Positions 45,821 through 53,832 of a DNA stretch of 64,000 nt are shown piece by piece. How positions within the stretch are numbered: the first letter of the stretch is position 1; each line of letters starts with the position of its first letter. This DNA is from JBJXHN01 sp046233135. Its GTDB lineage: Bacteria; Pseudomonadota; Alphaproteobacteria; Rhodospirillales; Rhodospirillaceae. The stretch spans positions 496,001-560,000 of the forward strand of contig JBJXHN010000005.1 in NCBI GenBank assembly GCA_046233135.1, read 5' to 3'. The notes beneath the pieces were generated by a model. The model saw only the letters and a list, made by a program, of their open reading frames with translations, was not told where the DNA came from and made no database searches. Made by a program: the position numbers and the translations under genes.

Positions 45821-46873
45821 CTACGACGTCAGGGGGGCGGCCTGGGGAATGCCGCTGGTGGTGGAATGTTCGAAATGCAGGGCCTCGCCGGGACGGCAAT
45901 AGGCGAAGGCATTGTGGGCGGCGGCTGCGGCTTCGGCGAAGCCGGTCAGGATCAGCTTCAGCTTGCCCGGATAATGGGCCACGTCGCCGATGGCAAAGAC
46001 CCCGGGCACGCTGGTGGCGCAGGTTTCCTGGGCCACCGGAATCGTGTGGCGCTCCACATTCAGGCCCCAGTCGGCGATCGGCCCCAGATTGGCGGCCAGA
46101 CCGAAGAAGGGCAGCAGCACGTCGGCTTCCAGCCGGCGGTCGGTGCCGTCCATGTCGATGACCTGCACGGCGGTCAGCTGGCCGTCGTCGCCTTCAAGCC
46201 CCGACAGCTGATAGGGAATGACCATCTCCACCTGACCGTCACTGGCCAGGGCGTCCAGGCGGGCGGCGCTTTCCGGGGCGCAGCGGAATTTGCTGCGGCG
46301 GTGGACCACCATCACCCGGGCGGCGATGGGGGCCAGGGACAAGGCCCAGTCGACAGCGGAATCCCCGCCGCCGGCGATCACCACCCGTTTGTCGCGGAAG
46401 GCTTCCTTGCGGGCGACCATGTAGAAGACGCTTTTCCCCTCATAGGCTTCCAGCCCGTCCAGCGGCGGACGGTTGGGACCGAAGGCTCCGGCTCCGGCGG
46501 CGATGATCACGGCCGGGGCCTCCAGCACCACGCCCTTGCTGGTGGTCAGGCGAAAGGCGCCGTCCGGCTGGCGGGCCAGGGAGTCCACCTGCTGTCCCAG
46601 ATGGAACACCGGCTCGAACGGGGCGGCCTGCCCCATCAGGCGCTCCACCAGATCGCCGGCCTGGATTTCCGGGAAGCCCGGTACGTCGTAGATCGGCTTT
46701 TCCGGATACAGCGCGGTCAGCTGGCCGCCCGGCGCGTCGAGCACGTCCACCACATGGCTGCGCAGTTTCAGCATGCCGCATTGGAACACCGCGAACAGCC
46801 CGACGGGGCCGGCGCCGATGATGATAACGTCGGTCCGGGTGGCCGGCGGGGAAGAAGAGGCGAGATCGGTCAT
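45821..46873 (-). CDS. Thioredoxin-reductase-like ferredoxin/flavodoxin-NADP+ reductase
   Basis: 350 residues. An FAD motif VIIIGAGPVGLFAVFQ and GGQLTALYPEKPIYDVPG are followed by an NADPH motif VVIAGGGDSAVDWALSLA and the closing GVFAIGDVAHYPGKLKLI. The redox-active CxxC of thioredoxin reductases is absent, which places it in the FNR class (YumC type) that reduces ferredoxin or flavodoxin. Iron-related or P450 electron transfer is possible. ATG 46873 begins the conserved domain; upstream reading extends far but is not plausible. Divergent from the iron-uptake genes. Confidence 0.9.
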   Translation of the reverse strand: MTDLASSSPPATRTDVIIIGAGPVGLFAVFQCGMLKLRSHVVDVLDAPGGQLTALYPEKPIYDVPGFPEIQAGDLVERLMGQAAPFEPVFHLGQQVDSLARQPDGAFRLTTSKGVVLEAPAVIIAAGAGAFGPNRPPLDGLEAYEGKSVFYMVARKEAFRDKRVVIAGGGDSAVDWALSLAPIAARVMVVHRRSKFRCAPESAARLDALASDGQVEMVIPYQLSGLEGDDGQLTAVQVIDMDGTDRRLEADVLLPFFGLAANLGPIADWGLNVERHTIPVAQETCATSVPGVFAIGDVAHYPGKLKLILTGFAEAAAAAHNAFAYCRPGEALHFEHSTTSGIPQAAPLTS

Positions 46874-46992
46874 GGGGGGATCCGGCTGGTGAACGTCTGA
46901 TCGGAAAGGCGGTTCACATGTACGGCGCCCCCGGCCGGGGCGCAACCCCGACAGACCGGCGACGCCTTCCGGGTCCCGGGAAGAAAAATTTT

Positions 46993-47007
46993 TGAGAATA
47001 ATACTCA
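46993..47007. promoter_or_regulatory. Candidate Fur/Irr-type iron box before the sigma factor
   Basis: TGAGAATAATACTCA is a near-perfect 7-1-7 palindrome rich in AT, embedded in ATTTTTGAGAATAATACTCA. It lies 56 bp before the FecI-like start and closely resembles Fur-type iron boxes seen in front of fecI genes. It would let iron repress the operon. Confidence 0.75.
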
Positions 47008-47062
47008 TGTGCATTATGGTCGACGCAGTGCCCCTTGGACCAGTCCGGGATTTCCGCAAGCG

Positions 47063-47602
47063 ATGGACCCCGCCCGCAAAGTTTTCGAGACGATCTTCCG
47101 CCGTCACCGTGCCACGCTTGTGGGCCGGTTGCGGCGGCTGGTGTCCTGCCGGGATACGGCTGAGGATCTGGCGCACGAAGCCTATGTGCGGGTGGCCACG
47201 GCGCTGGAGCGGCAACCGGTGGAGCATGTTCCCACCTTCCTGTTCCAGACCGCGCACAATCTGGCCATCGACCATCTGCGGCGGGAAACCCGGCGCAACC
47301 GGCTGTTCGACCGGGGGGATCCGGACACGGTGGCGGATACCGTGCCGTCGCGGGACGCCTCGCCGGAAACCGCGGCGGCGGACCGTCAGGCCCTGGCCCG
47401 CCTGGTGGCGGCCCTGGACGGCCTGCCGGAACGGACCCGTCAGGTGCTGCTGCTCGGCCGGGTGGAGGGCCTGTCCTATCCGCAGATCGCCCAGCGGTTG
47501 GGGGTTTCGCAAACCACGGTTTATAAGGACATGCAGACCGCCCTGGCCCATTGCCTGGATGCGGTGGAGAAAATAAATGCGTCCGGGAGGGGAAAGAATT
47601 GA
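47063..47602 (+). CDS. ECF sigma factor, FecI type
   Basis: 179 residues. Region 2 is FETIFRRHRATLVGRLRRLV and DTAEDLAHEAYVRVAT; region 4 is LPERTRQVLLLGRVEGLSYP and QIAQRLGVSQTTVYKDMQ. This layout, with the FecR and TonB-receptor genes behind, identifies an iron-starvation sigma factor that transcribes the receptor gene. ATG 47063 is used because upstream frames lack the conserved start. The stop overlaps a possible TTG start of fecR (TTGA). Confidence 0.92.
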   Translation: MDPARKVFETIFRRHRATLVGRLRRLVSCRDTAEDLAHEAYVRVATALERQPVEHVPTFLFQTAHNLAIDHLRRETRRNRLFDRGDPDTVADTVPSRDASPETAAADRQALARLVAALDGLPERTRQVLLLGRVEGLSYPQIAQRLGVSQTTVYKDMQTALAHCLDAVEKINASGRGKN

Positions 47603-47694
47603 CGTCCCGGAACGTCCTTTCTGATGAGGGGGGCGCATCCGTGCTCCCGCATCAGGATCCCGATCAGGGCCAGGATGCCGAACAGGGAACGACC

Positions 47695-48735
47695 ATGACC
47701 GCGCATGGGGCATCGCCCGACCACGTTCGGGCCGGAGAAACCGAAAGCTCCGAAGACCCCCGGGAGGCTGCCATCGCCTGGTTCGTCCGCCTGGGGGATC
47801 CGGCCGTGCGCCCGGAAGAGCGGGCAGCCTTCGACCGATGGCTGGCGGCGGCGCCGGAAAACCGGGCGGCCTATGGCCGGGTCGAGGCGTTGTGGTCGTC
47901 GGATCTGCTGTGTCAGGCGGCCCTTGCCGTGGCCTCTCCGGCCTCGGCTCCTCAGGCGCGCGGACACGGACTGCGCGGCCGTCTGGCAGAGGGCTGGAAC
48001 TGGGGACGGGGGCTGGCGCTGGCCGCATCGGTGTTGCTGGCGGTGGTGACACTGGTCGCCTCCGGCGGACAGGATACTGTCGATGCTCTTTGGCGCCAGG
48101 CGACCGCAGACCATGCGACTGCCACCGGAGAGCTTCGGGTGGTGACCCTGGCCGACGGCTCGCGGATCACCCTGAACACCGCCAGCGCGGTGGATGTCAC
48201 AGAGACCGCCCGGGGTACGCGGGTGATCCTGGTGCAGGGAGACGCCTATTTCGACGTGATGCCCACCGGGCCGGACCGGTCCTTCACCGTGGTCACGTCC
48301 GAAGCGGAGGTGACCGTGGTCGGGACGGCCTTCACGGTTTCGGACCAGGGGGCGGGAACGTCGGTGGCGGTGCGCCACGGGGTGGTGGCCGTGAACGACG
48401 GTGCGGAACACGTGATCCTGGCGGCCGGTGAAGGGGTTCTGGCGCCGCGGATAGGGACCCTGCAACCCGTTGACGCGGTGGACGACGCCTTCGCCTGGGT
48501 GGATGGCCGTCTGCAATTCCACCATCGCCCCCTGGCCGAGGTGCTTGACGTGCTCGACCGCTCGTTCCCCGGCATGATCGTGCTGGCCGACCCGGCACTG
48601 GGGGCGGTCACCATCACGGGCAGCTATCGTCTGGACAATCCCGGGGCGGTGATCGATGCCCTCGCCGACGTGGTTGCGGCCAAGGTGATCCGGGTGACTA
48701 AGGCGTTTGTGGTCCTAAAAAAGCGCGATTCCTGA
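47695..48735 (+). CDS. FecR-type inner-membrane anti-sigma/sigma regulator
   Basis: 346 residues from ATG 47695 (AGGGA upstream); TTG 47599 overlapping the sigma gene is an alternative start. There is an N-terminal DUF4880 region (AIAWFVRLGDPAVRPEERAA, DRWLAAAPENRAAYGR), then one membrane helix (LALAASVLLAVVTLVA). A periplasmic FecR domain follows (VVTLADGSRITLNTASAVDV) and a C-terminal DUF4974 (PLAEVLDVLDRSFP). It senses the occupied receptor's signalling domain and controls the sigma factor. Confidence 0.92.
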   Translation: MTAHGASPDHVRAGETESSEDPREAAIAWFVRLGDPAVRPEERAAFDRWLAAAPENRAAYGRVEALWSSDLLCQAALAVASPASAPQARGHGLRGRLAEGWNWGRGLALAASVLLAVVTLVASGGQDTVDALWRQATADHATATGELRVVTLADGSRITLNTASAVDVTETARGTRVILVQGDAYFDVMPTGPDRSFTVVTSEAEVTVVGTAFTVSDQGAGTSVAVRHGVVAVNDGAEHVILAAGEGVLAPRIGTLQPVDAVDDAFAWVDGRLQFHHRPLAEVLDVLDRSFPGMIVLADPALGAVTITGSYRLDNPGAVIDALADVVAAKVIRVTKAFVVLKKRDS

Positions 48736-48841
48736 AAAAAGCGGCAAAAATGTGCATGAGGGTCGGGCCGTTCGGTCGTCCCTCCCAACAGTGCGCGAAT
48801 GCAGTGCGTTCGCAGGTAAGGGCTGTTGGAGAAAAAAACAT

Positions 48842-51286
48842 ATGTCAACGTCGAGGGGATATCGCAAAACCGTTGTGCTGGCGTGCAGCACGGCGCTGAC
48901 CACCACATTGATCGGGCTGCTGGCAGGACCGGTCCAGGCGGCGCCGGTCACCGTTTCCGAAAAGGCACAGCCGGATCCGGTGCTGGTGGTGGGACAGCAG
49001 GCCCAGGCCGCGCCGGCCTACACGTTCGCCATCGCTGCCCAGCCCCTGGACGCGGCCCTGGATGCCTTCGTGCAGGCGACGGGCTGGCAGCTGGGCTATG
49101 AGTCGGCCATGGTGTCGGGGGTGATGTCGGCCGGCGTGGACGGCCGGCTGCCGGCGGACGAGGCCCTGAACCGCCTGCTGGCGGGCACGGGCCTGACCTT
49201 CCGCCAGTCCGCCCCGGGCATGGCCACCCTGGAAACCTTGGCGACGGGAGAGGAGGCGACCTTGGGGCCGGTGACCATCGAAGCCCTGCGCGGTATCACC
49301 TCCTACGAGCCCACCGAAGGATACGTGTCCTATTTTTCGGTGGCGGCGACCAAGACCGACACGCCGCTGATCGAAACCCCGCAGTCCATTTCCGTGATCA
49401 GCCGACAGGAGATGGATGACCACGACGTCAAGACGGTGGCCGAGGCGGTGCGTTACAATCCGGGGATTGCGGTGGACGCCTATGGTGTCGACCCGCGCGG
49501 CTTCGATTCCATCAAGATCCGCGGCTTCGATTCCGTGACCACCGGGTCCTTCCGCGATGGCTTGCGGATGGACGGCAACTTCTTTGCCGCCTACACCACC
49601 GAGCCCTATGCCCTGGAACGGGTGGACATCATGCGCGGCCCCAGCGGCGCACTGTATGGTCAGGCGGAGGCAGGCGGGGTGATCAACCGCACCACCAAGC
49701 GCCCCACCGCCGGCATGCGGCAAGAGGCCTTCATCGAAGCGGGCAGCTACAACACCTATTCCGGCGGCTTCGACGTGGGTGGGGCGGCGACCGAAGACAA
49801 GACCATCCTCTTCCGCCTGACCGGCATGATGCGCCAGGGGAACATGGAGTTCGACTACAACGACGGGACGGAACAGGACAACGACCGCGTCTATTTCGCG
49901 CCGTCCTTGACCTGGGCACCGACAGAAAATACCGAACTGACCCTGCTGACCGATTACCTGAAGGATTCCCGGTCGACCCAGTTCGGCACCTTTGCGTCCG
50001 AAGAGACCGGCCGCACCAATACGGTGGCCGGGGAACCGGGCTTCGACAAGTTCGACCAGGAACAATACGCCATCGGCTATACCTTCTCTCATCGCTTCGA
50101 CGAGATGTGGTCGGTGCGCCAGACGGCGCGCTATTCCCATGTGGAGGTGGATTACCAGACGGTGGCGGCCAACGGTCTGGACGCCGACGGCCGGACCCTG
50201 AATCGCTACGTCTGGGCCTCGCCGGACATTGTGAACCAGATCGCCGTGGACAATCAGGTTGAATCCCGATTCGGCCTGGGGCCGACCGACCATGTGGTGC
50301 TGGTCGGGGGCGACTACAGTCGCAGCGTTGATACCTTCAGCTACTATTCCGGCGCTGTTGGGGATCTGGACATCTGGGACCCGGTCTATACGGGCGCCAG
50401 CCTGCCTGCCCCCTATCAGGTAACCGAACAGATCTTGGTGCAATCGGGGGTTTATGCGCAGGATCAGGTGACCCTCTTCGACAAGTGGATCCTGACCCTG
50501 GGCGGCCGCTACAGCTGGGTGGACCAGACCACCGAACAGAAGCTGGCCGGCACCACCGAAAACAAGACCGATTCCGCCTTCACCGGGCGTGCGGGCCTGA
50601 CCTACATGTTCGACAACGGCCTTGCGCCCTATGTCAGCTATACCGAGGGCTTCGCGCCGACCGAAGGCACCAACCTGTCCGGGGAATCCTTCGAGCCCCA
50701 GCGCTCCGTCCAGTACGAAGTGGGTCTGAAATACCAGCCGCCGGAAACCAACGCGCTGCTGACCGTGTCCCTGTATCACCTGACCAAGAGCAACGTGCTG
50801 ACCCGCGATCCGGATAACATCAACGCCTCCATCCAGTCCGGCGAGATCCGTTCGCGCGGGGTGGAAGTGGAAGGCAAGGCCAGCCTGTTCAACGGTCTGG
50901 ATATCCATGCCGCCTATACCTACACCGACGCCAAGGTGACCGAGAGCACCGAGGCGGACCTGAATCAGGTGCCCATCCTGGTGCCCGACCACACCGCGTC
51001 GGTGTGGATGAACTACAAGGTGTCCGAAGGCCCGCTGAAGGGCCTGGGGATTGGTGGCGGGGTGCGCTATGTGGGCTCCACCTTCAACGATCTGGCCAAT
51101 ACCTCCAGCAATCCGGACTATGCCCTGGTGGATGCCACCATCAGCTATGCCCTGACCGACAGCGCGTCGGTGGAGGTGAACGCCAACAACCTGCTGGATA
51201 CGGAATACGTGACCACCTGTTCCTTCGGGGCCTGCTACTACGGCCCCGGCCGGCGGGTGAACGCCCGTCTGACCTATCGCTGGTAA
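48842..51286 (+). CDS. TonB-dependent ferrisiderophore receptor with signalling (STN) domain
   Basis: 814 residues, outer membrane. A signal peptide (TLIGLLAGPVQA) and an STN signalling domain (about 50-115, QPLDAALDAFVQATGWQL) are followed by a plug (TPLIETPQSISVISRQEM, with GPSGALYGQAEAGGVINRTT). A 22-strand barrel ends in the canonical NARLTYRW. It is FhuA/FcuA-like, so a hydroxamate siderophore is the likely ligand, but specificity is inferred. The TonB box is not obvious after the STN. ATG 48842 has GGAG about 10 nt upstream. It is followed by a strong terminator. Confidence 0.94.
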   Translation: MSTSRGYRKTVVLACSTALTTTLIGLLAGPVQAAPVTVSEKAQPDPVLVVGQQAQAAPAYTFAIAAQPLDAALDAFVQATGWQLGYESAMVSGVMSAGVDGRLPADEALNRLLAGTGLTFRQSAPGMATLETLATGEEATLGPVTIEALRGITSYEPTEGYVSYFSVAATKTDTPLIETPQSISVISRQEMDDHDVKTVAEAVRYNPGIAVDAYGVDPRGFDSIKIRGFDSVTTGSFRDGLRMDGNFFAAYTTEPYALERVDIMRGPSGALYGQAEAGGVINRTTKRPTAGMRQEAFIEAGSYNTYSGGFDVGGAATEDKTILFRLTGMMRQGNMEFDYNDGTEQDNDRVYFAPSLTWAPTENTELTLLTDYLKDSRSTQFGTFASEETGRTNTVAGEPGFDKFDQEQYAIGYTFSHRFDEMWSVRQTARYSHVEVDYQTVAANGLDADGRTLNRYVWASPDIVNQIAVDNQVESRFGLGPTDHVVLVGGDYSRSVDTFSYYSGAVGDLDIWDPVYTGASLPAPYQVTEQILVQSGVYAQDQVTLFDKWILTLGGRYSWVDQTTEQKLAGTTENKTDSAFTGRAGLTYMFDNGLAPYVSYTEGFAPTEGTNLSGESFEPQRSVQYEVGLKYQPPETNALLTVSLYHLTKSNVLTRDPDNINASIQSGEIRSRGVEVEGKASLFNGLDIHAAYTYTDAKVTESTEADLNQVPILVPDHTASVWMNYKVSEGPLKGLGIGGGVRYVGSTFNDLANTSSNPDYALVDATISYALTDSASVEVNANNLLDTEYVTTCSFGACYYGPGRRVNARLTYRW

Positions 51287-51304
51287 CGGGGCAGCCCGGC
51301 GGAT

Positions 51305-51354
51305 AAGGACCGGCCCCGCGCGCCCTTGGTTGGCGGGCGGGGCCGGTCCTTTTT
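51305..51354 (+). terminator. Rho-independent terminator after the siderophore receptor
   Basis: A 15-bp perfect stem AAGGACCGGCCCCGC/GCGGGGCCGGTCCTT (51305-51319 with 51337-51351) and a 17-nt loop end in T residues (51350-51354). It separates the iron module from the tsaE operon. Confidence 0.92.
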
Positions 51355-51433
51355 GCCGCTTCAGCCCCGGTTTCCGCCGGAGTCGCGCGCGCCGTGGACA
51401 GAATGCGGGGCTTGCGGGTACAAAGGCCGGGCC

Positions 51434-51943
51434 ATGCACCGCGCCCTTTTGCTGACCGACGAAACCGCCACGCGATCCTTTGGCGCCGCCCTGGCCGGGC
51501 TGGCGCGCGCCGGCGACGTGATCACCCTGACCGGCCCCCTGGGCGCCGGAAAATCGGTGCTGGCCCGCGCCTTTGTCCGCGCGCTGACCGCGCCGGACGA
51601 GGAGGTCCCCAGCCCCACCTTCACCCTGGTGCAGACCTACGAACCCGCCGATCCGGATGCGCCGCTGCTCTGGCACTTCGATCTCTATCGCCTGGAGGAC
51701 CCGGAGGAGGCCGTCGCGCTGGATATCGAGGACGCGTTCGCTGACGGCATCAGCCTGATCGAATGGCCCGACCGCCTCGGTCCCTGGCTGCCGGCGTCGC
51801 GGCTGGACGTGACCCTGGCCCCCCTGCCCGAGGGCGGGGAAGAGGCGCGGCAGGTGCAGGTGACCGCTTCGGGCAGTTGGGCGGAGCGTCTGCCCGCCGA
51901 CCTTTGCGTTTTTCTTTCCCCTTCCGAGGACCCCGACATATGA
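51434..51943 (+). CDS. tsaE: TsaE, tRNA threonylcarbamoyladenosine ATPase
   Basis: 169 residues. Needed with TsaB and TsaD for t6A37 synthesis in tRNA. A P-loop TGPLGAGKS is followed by PSPTFTLVQTYEP, LLWHFDLYRLEDPEEAVAL and ISLIEWPDRLGPWLP, all TsaE hallmarks. ATG 51434 is used because the conserved start (RALLLTDETATRSFG) follows; the frame is open to 51326. It overlaps amgK (ATGA). Confidence 0.95.
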   Translation: MHRALLLTDETATRSFGAALAGLARAGDVITLTGPLGAGKSVLARAFVRALTAPDEEVPSPTFTLVQTYEPADPDAPLLWHFDLYRLEDPEEAVALDIEDAFADGISLIEWPDRLGPWLPASRLDVTLAPLPEGGEEARQVQVTASGSWAERLPADLCVFLSPSEDPDI

Positions 51944-52992
51944 GCCCGGTTTTCGCCCCCATGGACGAGGCAGAGCGTGCCAAGGCCCTGACGGCCCTGC
52001 TGGCGGATGCAGGCTGGAGCGGGGCGGCACGGCAGTTCCTGGCCGGCGACGCGTCGTTCCGCAAGTATCACCGGCTGGAACGGCCGGACGGGTCCCGGGC
52101 GGTGCTGATGGATGCCGCTCCGCCGATGGAGGACGTCCGCCCCTTTCTGCGCATCGCCCGGCATCTGGTGGACCTGGGATTTTCCGCCCCCCGCATTCTG
52201 GGCGCCGAGGAAACCGCCGGCTGGCTGCTGCTGGAAGATCTGGGGGATGCCACCTATACCCGCCTGCTGGCCAGGGGGCAGGACGAAGAGTCCCTCTATG
52301 CCCTGGCGGTGGACGTGCTGATCGCCTTGCATGGCCTGCCGGAATCCCGGGCGGTGCCGTCGGAGACCCCGCCCTATGATGATCAGCGGTTATTGGACGA
52401 AGCCTTGCTGTTCTGTGACTGGTACCTGCCGGCGGTGATGGAAGACGGGCCGGATGCCTCGGCCCGGGGTGGCTTCATCGATGTTCTGGAAGGCCTGTTC
52501 CCCCTGCTGCACGCGGTCCCCCGAACCCTGGTGCTGCGGGATTTCCATGTGGACAACCTGCTGCTGCTCGACGGCCGCCGGGGGATTGCCGCCTGCGGCC
52601 TGCTGGACTTCCAGGATGCCGTCTCCGGCCCCGGGGCCTATGATATGATGAGCTTGCTGGAGGACGCCCGGCGGGATATCGATCCGTTGCTGGTGGAACA
52701 TATGATCGCCCGCTACCTCGAAGCCCGGCCGGAGGTTGACCCGGATGCCTTCGCCACCGCCTGGGCGGTGCTGGCGGCGCAGCGGCATTTGAAGGTGCTG
52801 GGAATTTTCACCCGGCTCGATGTGCGGGACGGCAAGTCCCACTATCTGGAGCATGTCCCCCGGCTGTGGGGGCTGCTCGAACGGGCCTGCCGGCATCCGG
52901 CGCTGACGCCGGTGCGCGACTGGCTGGAGCGCCATGTGCCGGCCGAGGCCCGTATCCGCCCCGTGGCTTACCGACAGCGCCAGGAGGCCTGA
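51940..52992 (+). CDS. amgK: AmgK, N-acetylmuramate/N-acetylglucosamine kinase
   Basis: 350 residues of the aminoglycoside-phosphotransferase/choline-kinase fold. The catalytic segment is VLRDFHVDNLLLL, with the metal Asp in GLLDFQDAVSGPGAYDM. With MurU it forms the peptidoglycan-recycling route from MurNAc to UDP-MurNAc that bypasses fosfomycin-sensitive MurA. ATG 51940 overlaps the tsaE stop; murU begins on its own stop (TGATG). Context plus fold make AmgK the likely identity. Confidence 0.88.
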   Translation: MSPVFAPMDEAERAKALTALLADAGWSGAARQFLAGDASFRKYHRLERPDGSRAVLMDAAPPMEDVRPFLRIARHLVDLGFSAPRILGAEETAGWLLLEDLGDATYTRLLARGQDEESLYALAVDVLIALHGLPESRAVPSETPPYDDQRLLDEALLFCDWYLPAVMEDGPDASARGGFIDVLEGLFPLLHAVPRTLVLRDFHVDNLLLLDGRRGIAACGLLDFQDAVSGPGAYDMMSLLEDARRDIDPLLVEHMIARYLEARPEVDPDAFATAWAVLAAQRHLKVLGIFTRLDVRDGKSHYLEHVPRLWGLLERACRHPALTPVRDWLERHVPAEARIRPVAYRQRQEA

Positions 52993-53816
52993 TGGTCGAT
53001 ACCCCTTCCCTGACCCCGAACCCGCCGTCCGACGCGTCCCGGGGGGAACACGCTGCCGATGTGGTGCCCGCCGAGATGCCGGCCGGGGCGCCGAAGCGGG
53101 GCATTGTGCTGTCCGCCGGCCTGGGTTTGCGCATGCGGCCCCTGACCGAAACCACGCCCAAGCCGATGGTCCGGGTTTCCGGCCGCTGTCTGGTCGACTG
53201 GGCCCTGGATCGCCTGGCGGAAGCGGGGGTGGAGCAGGCGGTGGTGAACCTGCACCATCTGCCCGATATCCTGCGCGGCCACCTGGAAGCCACCCGCACC
53301 ACGCCGCGGGTGGTGTTCAGCGACGAAACGGATCAGCTTCTGGAAACCGGCGGCGGGATCGCCAAGGCCCTGCCTCTGCTGGGGGATGGCCCCTTTTTCG
53401 CGGTGAACTCCGACGTGCTGTGGCTGAACAGCACCACGCCTGCCCTGCAGCGTCTGGCCGAGGCCTGGGATGACGAGTCGATGGATGCGCTGCTGCTGCT
53501 CCATCCCCTGGCCTGCGCTCACGGCTACAATGGCCGGGGCGATTTCACCCTGGACGCCCTGGGGCGCCCGGCCCGGCGCCGGTCGGGACTGATGGCGCCC
53601 TTCGTTTATGCCGGGGTGCAGATGCTCCATCCCCGGCTGTTCACCGATCTGCCGGAAGGGCCGTTCTCCATGAACGTGCTCTATGACCGCGCACTGGCCG
53701 ACGAGCGGCTGCGGGCGATCGTTCACGACGGCGAGTGGTACCATGTGGGAACGCCGGCGTCCCTGGATCTGACCGAACGTATCCTGGGGCTCCATTCCTC
53801 CCACAGCGACCAGTAG
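52992..53816 (+). CDS. murU: MurU, MurNAc-1-phosphate uridylyltransferase
   Basis: 274 residues. A sugar-nucleotidyltransferase fold has the signature LSAGLGLRMRPLTETTPKPM and the acidic sites NSDVLWLN and VGTPASLDLTERIL. The first G of the family GxGxRxRP motif is Ala/Ser-Ala-Gly, so the loop begins one residue later than typical. An unusually long N-terminal extension (about 30 residues) precedes the domain. It is coupled to amgK (TGATG overlap, AGGAGG upstream). It converts MurNAc-1-P to UDP-MurNAc. Confidence 0.9.
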   Translation: MVDTPSLTPNPPSDASRGEHAADVVPAEMPAGAPKRGIVLSAGLGLRMRPLTETTPKPMVRVSGRCLVDWALDRLAEAGVEQAVVNLHHLPDILRGHLEATRTTPRVVFSDETDQLLETGGGIAKALPLLGDGPFFAVNSDVLWLNSTTPALQRLAEAWDDESMDALLLLHPLACAHGYNGRGDFTLDALGRPARRRSGLMAPFVYAGVQMLHPRLFTDLPEGPFSMNVLYDRALADERLRAIVHDGEWYHVGTPASLDLTERILGLHSSHSDQ

Positions 53817-53832
53817 GACCGGAGGCGCGGCA

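Noticed and set aside
48845..52030. Very long minus-strand open frame
   Set aside because: Antisense of the receptor, tsaE and amgK genes; composition is a high-GC artefact and no domain is visible.
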